Shown here in pieces: positions 45,526-54,083 of a stretch of 64,000 nt of DNA. The DNA is from Paraglaciecola algarum (GTDB lineage: Bacteria > Pseudomonadota > Gammaproteobacteria > Enterobacterales > Alteromonadaceae). Under the pieces are notes generated by a model. It made no database searches, was not told the DNA's origin, and saw only the letters and a list, made by a program, of their open reading frames with translations. The DNA lies in NCBI RefSeq assembly GCF_021532655.1, contig NZ_JAKGAS010000001.1, positions 248,001 to 312,000 of the forward strand. The letters run 5' to 3'. A program made the position numbers and the translations under genes. Position 1 is the first letter of the stretch. Every line of letters starts with the position of its first letter.

Positions 45526-46215
45526 TTGTCTCCTGCATTAAAAAACCGCCTAGTTGGAACCGTTATTATTGTGGCTATTGCCGTGATATTTCTGCCTGAC
45601 TTGTTAGATGGTAAAAAAGAAACCAAACGTAACTTGTTTGTAGATTTGCCAGAAAAGCCACAAATGAAGCAAGTTAAAGCGCCCAGTGAATTTAATACCG
45701 ATAAAATTAAGCAAGCGAGCACACGTAAAATTGAAGTCTTAACTGAACAGGCAGTGGATGAAGAACCTAAAGCAGTTTCTGAAGGGGATACTGAAACTGT
45801 GCTTGATGTTAAAATTCCGGATAACGTTGAGCAAGATCGCCAGATTGAAGACCCATCTAGTCAACTTTCCCTTGATGAAACAGTTACAGAGTCAGGTGCT
45901 AAAACAGCGACTAAATCAACTAGCTTAGCGGCCCAAACCGTTGTACACCATGATCAAGACAAGTTATTAGCTGGCGCGGGTTGGGTGGTACAATTAGGTA
46001 GCTTTCGCCACCAAAAAAACGTCAAAGAGTTATTGGCTAAGTTAGAAAAAGCCGGATATCGCGCTTTTAGTCGCCCAGTAAAAACCAGCTCAGGTAACTT
46101 AACCAAAGTATTTGTTGGTCCAGATTTAGATAAACAAAAACTAACCACAGCACTTTCTCATTTAAAACAACTGACAAACCTACAGGGACGAGTCACGCCC
46201 TTTACTGTGCAATAA
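45526..46215 (+). CDS. dedD: SPOR-domain cell-division protein DedD
   Basis: A 229-residue bitopic protein: one N-terminal helix (residues about 8-24, GTVIIVAIAVIFLPDLLDG), an acidic disordered linker, and a C-terminal SPOR domain (about 148-229, WVVQLGSFRHQKNVKELLAKLEKAGY). SPOR domains bind denuded peptidoglycan at the septum. The start is TTG at 45526, one base after the folC stop, with GAGG about 9 bp upstream. Position between folC and cvpA matches the conserved order. Confidence 0.93.
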   Translation: MSPALKNRLVGTVIIVAIAVIFLPDLLDGKKETKRNLFVDLPEKPQMKQVKAPSEFNTDKIKQASTRKIEVLTEQAVDEEPKAVSEGDTETVLDVKIPDNVEQDRQIEDPSSQLSLDETVTESGAKTATKSTSLAAQTVVHHDQDKLLAGAGWVVQLGSFRHQKNVKELLAKLEKAGYRAFSRPVKTSSGNLTKVFVGPDLDKQKLTTALSHLKQLTNLQGRVTPFTVQ

Positions 46216-46269
46216 TTTATATCAGTTAATAATCTTAGCTAAAAATTGTAGGATTTTCTGTAGGTGTTT

Positions 46270-46278
46270 TGATAGAAT
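46270..46278 (+). promoter_or_regulatory. Extended -10 promoter upstream of cvpA-purF
   Basis: TGATAGAAT at 46270-46278 is an extended -10 (TG-n-TAGAAT) followed by the GC-rich discriminator GCGCGCG, again a stringent-type arrangement. It lies 67 bp upstream of cvpA. No good -35 is seen at normal spacing, and I found no convincing PurR box. Confidence 0.5.
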
Positions 46279-46344
46279 GCGCGCGATTTTAATTGTTTGC
46301 CAATTTCTTTTGTCAAACCTTTTGAGTAGTTTGAAACATATCTT

Positions 46345-46833
46345 ATGAATTGGATAGACTACGCCATAATTGGTGTGATTTTGTTTTCCGCTGTGATCAG
46401 CTTAATCCGAGGATTTGTTAAAGAAGCTATTTCTTTAACTATTTGGATCAGTGCCTTTTTTATCGCCAGCCAATTCTATTCAGAGCTCGCCGCTCATTTT
46501 ACCCAAATAGAAGATTTAATGATCCGTAATGGTGTGGCCATTGCTATTTTATTTGTGTGTACGTTGATTTTAGGCGGCTTAGTTAATTATTTAATTGCTC
46601 AGTTAGTTCAATTTACCGGACTAACCGGTACTGATAGGGCGCTAGGTTTAATTTTTGGTGCTTTGCGTGGCGTGTTAATCGTTAGTGCACTATTGTTTTT
46701 CTTAGATACATTTACACCCTTTTCAAATTCAAATTTATGGGAAACATCGATTTTGGTTCCCGAATTCAGTTTAGTAATTGAGTGGTTTTTCGAGTATTTG
46801 CAAAACAACTCTAGTTTTATACAGCCCGTTTAA
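46345..46833 (+). CDS. cvpA: CvpA family membrane protein
   Basis: A 162-residue inner-membrane protein with four hydrophobic helices and the family N-terminus [29 protein letters not shown]. In E. coli CvpA is needed for colicin V production and is linked to purF; its molecular role is unclear. The purF ATG follows 13 bp after the stop, in the conserved cvpA-purF pair. Confidence 0.94.
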   Translation: MNWIDYAIIGVILFSAVISLIRGFVKEAISLTIWISAFFIASQFYSELAAHFTQIEDLMIRNGVAIAILFVCTLILGGLVNYLIAQLVQFTGLTGTDRALGLIFGALRGVLIVSALLFFLDTFTPFSNSNLWETSILVPEFSLVIEWFFEYLQNNSSFIQPV

Positions 46834-46846
46834 AAAGGTAAATCGC

Positions 46847-48373
46847 ATGTGTGGTATTGTTGGAATTGTGGGGAAAGTCCCAGTTAATCAAGCTTTGTAT
46901 GATGCTTTAACTGTTCTCCAACATAGAGGTCAAGATGCCGCTGGTATAGTGACAGTTGACAAAGGTGTGTTTAATCTTAGAAAAGATAACGGCTTAGTCA
47001 GAGATGTGTTTCATACTCGCCATATGAAAAAGCTAACTGGCCAATTAGGCATAGGTCATGCCCGTTATCCTACAGCAGGGAGTTCTAGTTCAGCAGAAGC
47101 GCAACCGTTTTATGTAAATTCACCCTACGGTATTGCATTTGCTCATAATGGAAACTTAACTAATGCCCATGAGCTTAAAGATGAAGTATCTAAAGTGGCT
47201 CGTCGTCATATCAATACCACTTCAGACTCCGAATTGTTATTAAATATTATTGCCCACGAATTACAAACCTTTGAAGGCTTAGAGTTAACCCCAGCTGAGG
47301 TGTTTCAAGCCGTTTCAAATGTGCATAAAAAAATTCGTGGCGCCTATGCCGTAGTGGCCGCTATTATTGGTCATGGCATGTTGGCCTTTAGAGACCCATT
47401 TGGTATTCGCCCTTTAGCTTTAGGTAAACGTAAAACTGAGTTTGGCGACGAATACATGGTTGCCTCTGAAAGTGTTGCTTTAGATGCCGTTGGTTTTACT
47501 TTTGTGCGTGATGTTGCGCCAGGTGAAGCTATATATGTAACAGAAGCAGGCGTATTACACACACAGCAATGTGCAGAAAAGCCTATTAACGCTCCTTGTA
47601 TTTTTGAATTTGTGTATTTTGCCCGTCCTGATTCGTTTATTGATGGAATTTCTGTTTACGCGTCTCGAGTTAATATGGGTCGTAAGTTGGGCCAAAAAAT
47701 TGCGAGGGAATGGGCTGATTTAGATATTGATGTCGTTATCCCTATCCCAGAAACCTCTTCAGATGTGGCATTGCAAATTGCGATTGAACTAGATAAGCCT
47801 TATAGACAAGGGTTTGTTAAAAACCGTTATATTGGTCGTACGTTTATTATGCCAGGGCAAACTATGAGGCGTAAGTCAGTTCGTCGTAAGTTGAATGCCA
47901 TACCTTCAGAGTTCAAAGGTAAAAATGTATTACTGGTTGATGACTCAATTGTGCGTGGTACGACTTCAGAGCAGATTATTGAAATGGCCCGTGAGTCTGG
48001 AGCAAATAAAGTATATTTTGCTTCTGCAGCACCAGAGATTCGTTTTCCTAATGTATATGGTATCGATATGCCATCAGCCAACGAGCTCATTGCCTATGGC
48101 CGTGAAATTGAGCAAATTAGTGAATTGATTCGAGCTGACGGGTTAATTTTTCAAGATATCCAGGATTTAGTCGATGCTGTGCGCGAGCTTAATCCAGAAA
48201 TCAGTCGATTTGAAACCTCAGTGTTCGACGGTAATTATATAACCGGAGACGTTGATCATTCTTATTTAGAAAGAATTGATAACATGCGTAACGAAGGGGC
48301 AAAAAACGACGGTATTCAAACAGAGTTGAGTAATCTCGAAATGCATAACATGAGTCAAGGCTCCAACCAGTAA
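46847..48373 (+). CDS. purF: Amidophosphoribosyltransferase
   Basis: A 508-residue enzyme (E. coli 505) catalysing the first step of purine synthesis: PRPP plus glutamine gives phosphoribosylamine. The ATG at 46847 places the nucleophile Cys2 directly after Met (MCGIVGIVG), as required for the N-terminal glutaminase; a longer upstream frame would bury it. The PRPP-binding loop [13 protein letters not shown] is at residues about 363-375. AAAGG lies 8 bp upstream. A strong terminator follows at 48399. Confidence 0.98.
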   Translation: MCGIVGIVGKVPVNQALYDALTVLQHRGQDAAGIVTVDKGVFNLRKDNGLVRDVFHTRHMKKLTGQLGIGHARYPTAGSSSSAEAQPFYVNSPYGIAFAHNGNLTNAHELKDEVSKVARRHINTTSDSELLLNIIAHELQTFEGLELTPAEVFQAVSNVHKKIRGAYAVVAAIIGHGMLAFRDPFGIRPLALGKRKTEFGDEYMVASESVALDAVGFTFVRDVAPGEAIYVTEAGVLHTQQCAEKPINAPCIFEFVYFARPDSFIDGISVYASRVNMGRKLGQKIAREWADLDIDVVIPIPETSSDVALQIAIELDKPYRQGFVKNRYIGRTFIMPGQTMRRKSVRRKLNAIPSEFKGKNVLLVDDSIVRGTTSEQIIEMARESGANKVYFASAAPEIRFPNVYGIDMPSANELIAYGREIEQISELIRADGLIFQDIQDLVDAVRELNPEISRFETSVFDGNYITGDVDHSYLERIDNMRNEGAKNDGIQTELSNLEMHNMSQGSNQ

Positions 48374-48398
48374 CAAACTTTGTAAAAACTACAAACAT

Positions 48399-48436
48399 AA
48401 AAAAGCCGCTGAGGATAATTCCGCAGCGGCTTTTTT
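48399..48436 (+). terminator. Bidirectional terminator between purF and the Yip1 gene
   Basis: AGCCGCTG (48404-48411) pairs with CAGCGGCT (48424-48431), with an inner GG/CC pair. The hairpin is flanked by a run of six As on the left and six Ts on the right. It can stop both purF (plus) and the Yip1 gene (minus). Confidence 0.95.
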
Positions 48437-48466
48437 GTATGTCTTTTTAAGGACTAATACAAAGGG

Positions 48467-49066
48467 TTAGGCGGTATAAACCGGTCCCATTCCCATACTC
48501 CATAAAATGATTGATGAAGCCATTAATATCGCTAGTAAAACTAAACCACATGTCACTACTGAACTTGCGTAAATAAATCCTTTTTCTTCAGGTATATGCA
48601 TCAAAATTGGTGTACCTGAATAAAGTAAGTAAATTGAATATGCTAACCCTACTAAACCAATTGCCATGACAAACCAAAGTACTGGATAAAATGCAGCAAA
48701 CCCGACCATAAATAAAGGAGTGGCTGTGTAGGCGGCAAGCTCTAAAGATTGGGTATAACTAGGTGAAGCATCAAATGCTTTAGCTAATTCGTGAATTAGA
48801 ATAGCTAAGGCAACTACGCCCGTCATTAAACCAAAATACATGCCAATACTCATCATGAGCGCGCTACTTTCTGTCAGTTTAATCACATCACCAACACCAA
48901 TGCTCCATCCTAAGTGTGCAGCTGAGTAATAACTCATAATACAAGGGATCAAGGAAATAATTGCGATGTGACTCAAACTATAAAAATAACTTTCGTGACG
49001 CACGTCTATGGTATGCCATTCTTCTTTAGGGTGAGTGTAAAGACCAAATAAGTGATTTAATATCAT
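48467..49066 (-). CDS. Yip1-family membrane protein
   Basis: A 199-residue inner-membrane protein with about five hydrophobic helices and the N-terminal block LFGLYTHPKEEWHTI, which is typical of bacterial YIP1-domain proteins. The function is unknown; the fold is shared with eukaryotic Rab-interacting Yip1. Its ATG at 49066 is followed by normal coding sequence, and it converges with purF over a shared terminator. Nothing ties it to the GH28 gene on the other side. Confidence 0.82.
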   Translation of the reverse strand: MILNHLFGLYTHPKEEWHTIDVRHESYFYSLSHIAIISLIPCIMSYYSAAHLGWSIGVGDVIKLTESSALMMSIGMYFGLMTGVVALAILIHELAKAFDASPSYTQSLELAAYTATPLFMVGFAAFYPVLWFVMAIGLVGLAYSIYLLYSGTPILMHIPEEKGFIYASSVVTCGLVLLAILMASSIILWSMGMGPVYTA

Positions 49067-49208
49067 GATACTACTCCGCTGAAGCTTATTTTTAGTTACA
49101 TTGAGTTAACATTTATTTAACCTAAGTGTCTTTGAATGTACAAATTTCGTCAACTGTTTTTGTTGATTACTTGTAATTAAATTATAGAATTTTGTTTATT
49201 TGAATGAT

Positions 49209-49222
49209 TGCTACCGGTGGCA
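49209..49222. promoter_or_regulatory. GntR-like LacI-family operator candidate upstream of the GH28 gene
   Basis: TGCTACCGGTGGCA is a 14-bp near-perfect palindrome centred on ACCGGT, with one mismatched pair. It resembles the operators of LacI-family sugar-acid repressors such as E. coli GntR (TGTTACC...). It lies 127 bp upstream of the GH28 start and 143 bp from the Yip1 start, so either gene could be controlled. Confidence 0.45.
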
Positions 49223-49348
49223 TTGTTTTGTAGGATAGGTTGGAAAATGAACTTTTTAGTACGTTTAAAAATTAAGATTTCAAACACAAGCCTGTAAAAG
49301 AAGTGTTAGGGATCAACTGTGTTAGCTAAAATTACAATAGGAAAGTAT

Positions 49349-50767
49349 ATGAACCATAGACATTTAAGTCAGTTTGACCAAGTTAGACGATTACAGCTTT
49401 TTGTTCCGGTCTCACTATTGCTTATTTTAATTTTGCTAGGTGGTTTCATCTCTGACGTTAAAGCCGCTGATTGGTCTGATGTTGAAAAGATTGTTGCAAC
49501 TATTGAGTTGCCAAAAATCCCTACAGGTGAAGCTGATATCCGCAACTTTGGTGCCTCACCAGGTGCAGCCAAGAATATATTACCTGCAATTAATAAGGCG
49601 ATTGCGCATTTAGTGAAAAGCGGCGGAGGTAAAGTTGTTATTCCAGCGGGGCTTTGGCACGTTAAAGGACCCATTCATCTAAAAAGTAAAATTAATTTAC
49701 ATTTGCAAGACGGAGCCCGAATACTGTTTGTAGGTGAAGTATCTGATTATTTGCCTGTGGTGAAACAGCGATGGGAGGGTACTGAAGTGTATAGTTATTC
49801 TCCAATGATTTATGCATCCAATGTTGAAGATGTTGCCATTACTGGAAAAGGCGAAATAGATGGTAATGTGAATAGTCCTTTTCATGCTTGGCATAAACTC
49901 CAAAATGAAGATATTAGTAAACTTCGAAAAATGGGCTTTTCAGGTGTACCGGTAGCTCAAAGAGTGTTTGCAGAAGGGACATATTTACGCCCTGGGTTAA
50001 TCCAAATATTTGGCGGAAAACGTATTTTATTAGAGGGTTTTACTGCTTTAAACTCGCCATTTTGGGTTAATCATGTCGTTGCGGCTTCTCATGTTACAGT
50101 ACGTAACATACTAGTGGACAGCCACTTTCCAAATAATGATGGTATTGATATTGAGTCTAGTGAATATGTATTAGTTGAAAATAACGTATTTAAAACTGGT
50201 GATGATTCGGTAGTAATTAAATCCGGCCGAGACCTCGATGGTCGGACAATTGGTTTGCCTAGTCGTAAGATAGTTGTGCGAAATAACGAAATGGGCGGAG
50301 AAGATGGTATTGGTATGGGTAGTGAAATGTCTGGAGGCATTAGTGATGTATTTATCACCGATAACATTATGCATAGTGGAGATTCAGCCTTTCGTTTTAA
50401 AGCGAATCTTGATAGGGGAGGCACAGTTGAACGTATCTATGTGAGAAACTTTGTCATTGATCGCTTTAAACATCTATTTTGGTTTCAGCTTAACTATCCA
50501 AGCGAACATGGTGGAGAGTTTGAAACAATATATAAGAATATTGAGTTTTCAAATATTGCGGCTAAAAAAGTTGAGACAGCCTTTTTTATTCGAGGAACTC
50601 ATCAGTTTCCATTGAAGAATGTACTTTTTAAAAATATTAATATTTCAGAAACTGAAAACACATTTGATATCCAAAATGCGTTAGATCTTGAGTTTGAAGA
50701 CGTCACAATTGAAGGCCAGCGGATAAAGGGGATTATGAGTTGGTTGGATGAAAGTGCAAGTCATTAG
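49349..50767 (+). CDS. Glycoside hydrolase family 28 (polygalacturonase-type)
   Basis: A 472-residue parallel beta-helix enzyme with an N-terminal signal-like segment (hydrophobic residues 18-34, ending VKA before ADWSD). The GH28 catalytic region is clear: NNDGID, then KTGDDSVVIKSGRD with the paired aspartates, GIGMGSEMSGGI, and FRFKANLDRGG carrying the R-x-K motif. It should hydrolyse galacturonan or a related uronic polymer outside the cytoplasm. The ATG at 49349 with GGAAAG close upstream is preferred to the GTG ten codons earlier. No pectate lyase or uronate genes are nearby. Confidence 0.9.
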   Translation: MNHRHLSQFDQVRRLQLFVPVSLLLILILLGGFISDVKAADWSDVEKIVATIELPKIPTGEADIRNFGASPGAAKNILPAINKAIAHLVKSGGGKVVIPAGLWHVKGPIHLKSKINLHLQDGARILFVGEVSDYLPVVKQRWEGTEVYSYSPMIYASNVEDVAITGKGEIDGNVNSPFHAWHKLQNEDISKLRKMGFSGVPVAQRVFAEGTYLRPGLIQIFGGKRILLEGFTALNSPFWVNHVVAASHVTVRNILVDSHFPNNDGIDIESSEYVLVENNVFKTGDDSVVIKSGRDLDGRTIGLPSRKIVVRNNEMGGEDGIGMGSEMSGGISDVFITDNIMHSGDSAFRFKANLDRGGTVERIYVRNFVIDRFKHLFWFQLNYPSEHGGEFETIYKNIEFSNIAAKKVETAFFIRGTHQFPLKNVLFKNINISETENTFDIQNALDLEFEDVTIEGQRIKGIMSWLDESASH

Positions 50768-50902
50768 GGGCTGTCAATCTTTGGTGTATGAATACCACAC
50801 AGGCCGCAGCAAAAAAACATATAGCAAAGATCAACAGACCCTAATACACCTATGATAAAATGTGGGTTAAATATTGACGTTTGTAATTAAGAATTAGCAT
50901 CC

Positions 50903-51661
50903 ATGCCACATAAAGCGTTATTAGTACCCATACAGTCATTTCTTATATGTGAAACTCCGCAAAGTTGGCTTGAGCATGCCACTAAACCTGAAAACTTGCC
51001 AAACTTATTAGTCGATCACGCTAACTGTGAGCTCAAAGCCGCGCAAACTGCTATGTTATTGCTGCGCCGCTATGCAGTCGATAAAGATAGTGGTGAGGCG
51101 CTTTTAGCCTGGCTTAAACCTTTTGAAGATTTTGTGTACCGTAAAGTAGGCGATGGTAACTTTAGCCAGCATGTAAATTTGTCTAAGAAGTTGATCAGTA
51201 AATCTAATTTTGAGCATGGTGACGAACTCATTGCCAAAATGGTGTTGTTAATCAAGGAAGAGTTACATCACTTCCAACAAGTATTAGAAATAATGCAATC
51301 TCGCAACATAGAATACGGGAATCTGACCGCCTCTCGATATGCTAGGGGATTGATGAAACATGTTAGAACTCACGACCCTGCTAAACTACCAGACACGCTA
51401 ATTTGTGGTGCATATATTGAAGCCCGCAGTTGTGAGCGTTTTGCTAAATTAGCCCCGTATTTAGACGACGAATTAAATAAGTTTTATGTGTCCTTACTTC
51501 GCTCAGAAGCACGGCATTTTGAAGACTATTTATCGTTAGCTCAGACAATTTCTAAGCAAGATATCAGTGACAGAATTCAGCTGATTGGTGAAAAAGAAGC
51601 AGAGTTAATACAAAGTCCTGACGTTGAGTTTAGGTTTCATAGTGGGGTACCTAATTGTTGA
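50903..51661 (+). CDS. miaE: tRNA 2-methylthio-N6-isopentenyladenosine hydroxylase
   Basis: A 252-residue non-haem diiron monooxygenase that hydroxylates ms2i6A37 in tRNA, as in Salmonella and Pseudomonas MiaE. The iron ligands are visible as repeated E-x-x-H type motifs: ANCELKAAQ, KEELHHFQQ, IEARSCERF and SEARHFEDY, on a four-helix bundle. It requires MiaA and MiaB modification first; neither gene is in the window. It stands alone between the GH28 and lacI-type genes. Confidence 0.93.
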   Translation: MPHKALLVPIQSFLICETPQSWLEHATKPENLPNLLVDHANCELKAAQTAMLLLRRYAVDKDSGEALLAWLKPFEDFVYRKVGDGNFSQHVNLSKKLISKSNFEHGDELIAKMVLLIKEELHHFQQVLEIMQSRNIEYGNLTASRYARGLMKHVRTHDPAKLPDTLICGAYIEARSCERFAKLAPYLDDELNKFYVSLLRSEARHFEDYLSLAQTISKQDISDRIQLIGEKEAELIQSPDVEFRFHSGVPNC

Positions 51662-51694
51662 AAACTTAGTAGGCTGATTATGCCTAATAATTAT

Positions 51695-51711
51695 ATGGAA
51701 ACGATTTGTAT
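51695..51711. promoter_or_regulatory. LacI-type operator candidate at the first regulator gene
   Basis: ATGGAAACGATTTGTAT holds an imperfect LacI/CcpA-like core (GAAACG-n-TTT) 43 bp upstream of the first LacI-family gene. It shares GAAACG with the better sites at 52870, 59419 and 63656, but its right half departs from the palindrome. Confidence 0.35.
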
Positions 51712-51753
51712 GTTATTATTTTGTTAATTTAAATTGGTCGTGAGTGTTAACCT

Positions 51754-52770
51754 TTGTCTACATTAGGAATAAAAGATATTGCGAAATTAGCTGGCGTGTC
51801 TCCAGCAACCGTTTCTAGAGTTTTAAACACCCCTGAGTTAATTTCTGCTAAAACTTTAGTTCGTGTGCAAAACATTATTGACGAACATGGCTACATCCCT
51901 AATCGTTTAGGTACCAGTTTACGTACAAAAAAAAGTGGCAACATAGTTGCTATCATTCCCCATATTACTAAACCTGTAAATGCCGGTATCATCAAATCAA
52001 TCGAACAAGAAGCGCAAAAATTTGGGTACTCAGTTTTATTAGGTGATACCCAAGGATTAAGAGAGCGAGAGTTACATTACGGCAGTATGGTACGTAATGG
52101 TCAAGCCGATGGCATTTTATTGTTTGGTAGTCATTTACCCTTTGCTATTAAGACAGATATTCCTTTAGAAAAGCAGTTACCTCCGATAGTGAATGCTAAT
52201 GAAATGGTGCCCGAAGTTAATATCAATAAAATATTTATTGATAATGAAGCGGCCGCCATGGAGGCAATGCAGCATTTATTTGATTTAGGCCATACTAGAA
52301 TCGCTGCTGTTGCCGGCCCTAGTGATATACCTAGCTCTGATGAACGAATTTCCGGTTACAAAAAAGCCTTAGTAAGACAAGGGATTGAACTTGATGAAAA
52401 CCTTATTGTACAAGGTGACTACACTTTGCATTCAGGTGTAGATATGGCTTATTATTTATTGTCGTTAGAGAGTAAACCTACTGCTATTTTTGCATTTAGT
52501 GATGATATGGCAATCGGTATTATGCAAGTGCTGCATAAAAATGGGGTGGTAGTGCCTGATGATATTTCTGTGATGGGATTTGATGATATTAATTATGCAG
52601 AGTTTGTTCGCCCCTCGTTAACTACTGTACATCAACCTTTAGAAGAAATTGGTCAAGCCTGTGCAAATCTATTGATCAGAAAGATAAAAAACCCTGACTT
52701 ACCTGCTGAAAAAATTCAACTCGACTATACCTTAAGAATTCGTGAAAGTACTGGGCCTGCTGCAAAATAA
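51754..52770 (+). CDS. LacI-family transcriptional regulator, paralogue 1
   Basis: A 338-residue repressor. The N-terminal helix-turn-helix is IKDIAKLAGVSPATVSRVLNTPELIS (residues about 5-30), then the hinge PNRLGTSLRTKKSGN and a periplasmic-binding-like effector domain. The start is TTG at 51754 (an in-frame stop precedes it). It is the same length as the next gene and aligns with it along the whole chain. Two tandem copies beside a cellobiose operon suggest control of that operon; the effector is unknown. Confidence 0.92.
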   Translation: MSTLGIKDIAKLAGVSPATVSRVLNTPELISAKTLVRVQNIIDEHGYIPNRLGTSLRTKKSGNIVAIIPHITKPVNAGIIKSIEQEAQKFGYSVLLGDTQGLRERELHYGSMVRNGQADGILLFGSHLPFAIKTDIPLEKQLPPIVNANEMVPEVNINKIFIDNEAAAMEAMQHLFDLGHTRIAAVAGPSDIPSSDERISGYKKALVRQGIELDENLIVQGDYTLHSGVDMAYYLLSLESKPTAIFAFSDDMAIGIMQVLHKNGVVVPDDISVMGFDDINYAEFVRPSLTTVHQPLEEIGQACANLLIRKIKNPDLPAEKIQLDYTLRIRESTGPAAK

Positions 52771-52869
52771 CCCTGCAAATTGGCTGATGTTAAAATGAAA
52801 GGCTTTCATTCGGGTAGAATAACCACTCTTAAATTTGCCTAACTCTCTAATTTAGTGGCTTTAGATGAT

Positions 52870-52884
52870 ATGAAAACGTTTCAT
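52870..52884. promoter_or_regulatory. LacI-type operator at the second regulator gene
   Basis: ATGAAAACGTTTCAT has 6-bp inverted arms around ACG. The core TGAAAACGTTT is identical to that of the operators at 59419 and 63656 read on the minus strand. It lies 45 bp upstream of the second LacI gene, suggesting autoregulation. Confidence 0.65.
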
Positions 52885-52928
52885 TTATGTTAATCTAATT
52901 TAAGAATTATTGTATTAGGAATTTAAAT

Positions 52929-53945
52929 TTGGCTAACTTAGGTATTAAAGACATTGCTGCTTTGGCAAAGGTGTCGCCAGCAACTGTATCTAGGGTGTTT
53001 AGTTCGCCTGATCTAGTGTCTAAAAAAACCTTAGACAAAGTTAAAAAAGTGGTAGATGAAGTGGGTTACCGTCCTAATAGAATGGGCGCTAGTTTACGTA
53101 CCCGCAAAAGCGGAAATATAGTCGCCATTATTCCTGATATCACTAAGCCCGTAAACGCGGGGATAATTCGAGCTATTGAGCAAGGGGCGCAAAGTGCCGG
53201 TTATTCAGTTTTGCTTGGAGATACTCAAGGTTTAGAAGAGCGGGAACAACATTACGCAGATTTAGTTAGTCATGGCCAGGCAGATGGTGTGTTGTTGTTT
53301 GGTTCACGAATTCCTTTTAAAGTTGATGAAAGCTTACCTTTAGGTCCACAGTTACCCCCTTTGGTTAATGGCAACGAAGGTATTGAGTCTGATGAAATTG
53401 TCAAAGTCGCAGTCGATAATGAAGCTGCTGCGAAAGCTGCGGTAAACTATTTAATTTCAATTGGTCACAAACGCATAGCGGCGATTACCGGTCCTAGTGA
53501 TGTTCCCAGTTCTCGTAAACGGACAAAAGGTTATAAAAGTGCGCTTATCGAAGCTGGAATTGAAGTCGAAGACGTTTTACAGATTGAAGGTGAATACGAC
53601 GTTAAATCTGGGGTAGATTGCGCTCAAAAGTTATTATTGTTACGCCAAAGACCAACCGCTATTTTTTGTTTTAACGATGATATGGCGATTGGTGCCATGC
53701 AATTTTTACAGCAGCAAGGATTTAAAATCCCGGAAGATATTTCAGTGATGGGATTTGATGATATTAACTACGCAGAATATGTCACCCCGTCATTATCAAC
53801 CGTGCATCAACCGTTGCAAGAAATTGGTACAGCTTGCATCAATTTATTGTTGAAGCAGTTAAATGGTGAAAAGGTTGAGCCTGGGTCGCAATACCTGCCA
53901 TTCAGTCTAAAAATCCGCAATAGTACTGGTGTAGCGCCGAAGTAA
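52929..53945 (+). CDS. LacI-family transcriptional regulator, paralogue 2
   Basis: A 338-residue paralogue of the preceding gene. The helix-turn-helix is IKDIAALAKVSPATVSRVFSSPDLVS, with the recognition segment VSPATVSRV identical to that of paralogue 1. The effector domain differs more, for example around the residues after LLFGS. The start is TTG at 52929 with AGGA about 8 bp upstream. A LacI-type operator (52870) sits in its own promoter region. A strong bidirectional terminator at 53996 separates it from the convergent GH5 gene. Confidence 0.92.
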   Translation: MANLGIKDIAALAKVSPATVSRVFSSPDLVSKKTLDKVKKVVDEVGYRPNRMGASLRTRKSGNIVAIIPDITKPVNAGIIRAIEQGAQSAGYSVLLGDTQGLEEREQHYADLVSHGQADGVLLFGSRIPFKVDESLPLGPQLPPLVNGNEGIESDEIVKVAVDNEAAAKAAVNYLISIGHKRIAAITGPSDVPSSRKRTKGYKSALIEAGIEVEDVLQIEGEYDVKSGVDCAQKLLLLRQRPTAIFCFNDDMAIGAMQFLQQQGFKIPEDISVMGFDDINYAEYVTPSLSTVHQPLQEIGTACINLLLKQLNGEKVEPGSQYLPFSLKIRNSTGVAPK

Positions 53946-53995
53946 TACCATATATGGTTTGAGTTTTAGCTACGAGTAGCGAGTTAAAGTTAATA

Positions 53996-54027
53996 AAACG
54001 GCGTCATTTTAGCAAATGACGCCGTTT
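53996..54027. terminator. Bidirectional terminator between the second LacI gene and the GH5 gene
   Basis: A perfect 14-bp stem (AAACGGCGTCATTT with AAATGACGCCGTTT) around the loop TAGC, 50 bp after the regulator stop and 56 bp after the GH5 stop on the other strand. The T tract is short on both sides, but the stem is very stable. Confidence 0.85.
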
Positions 54028-54083
54028 CTGTAGGTTAGGATATTTTATACCCGAAAATATTTACGAAACTGCGAAACTCGCAG

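Noticed and set aside
46279..46330. PurR operator upstream of cvpA-purF
   Set aside because: A GTTTGC half is present, but the matching left half of the ACGCAAACG palindrome is missing.
49247..49297. A 16-codon frame with a fair Shine-Dalgarno upstream of the GH28 gene, as a leader peptide
   Set aside because: Its composition shows no regulatory codon run, no hairpin follows it, and frames this short arise by chance.
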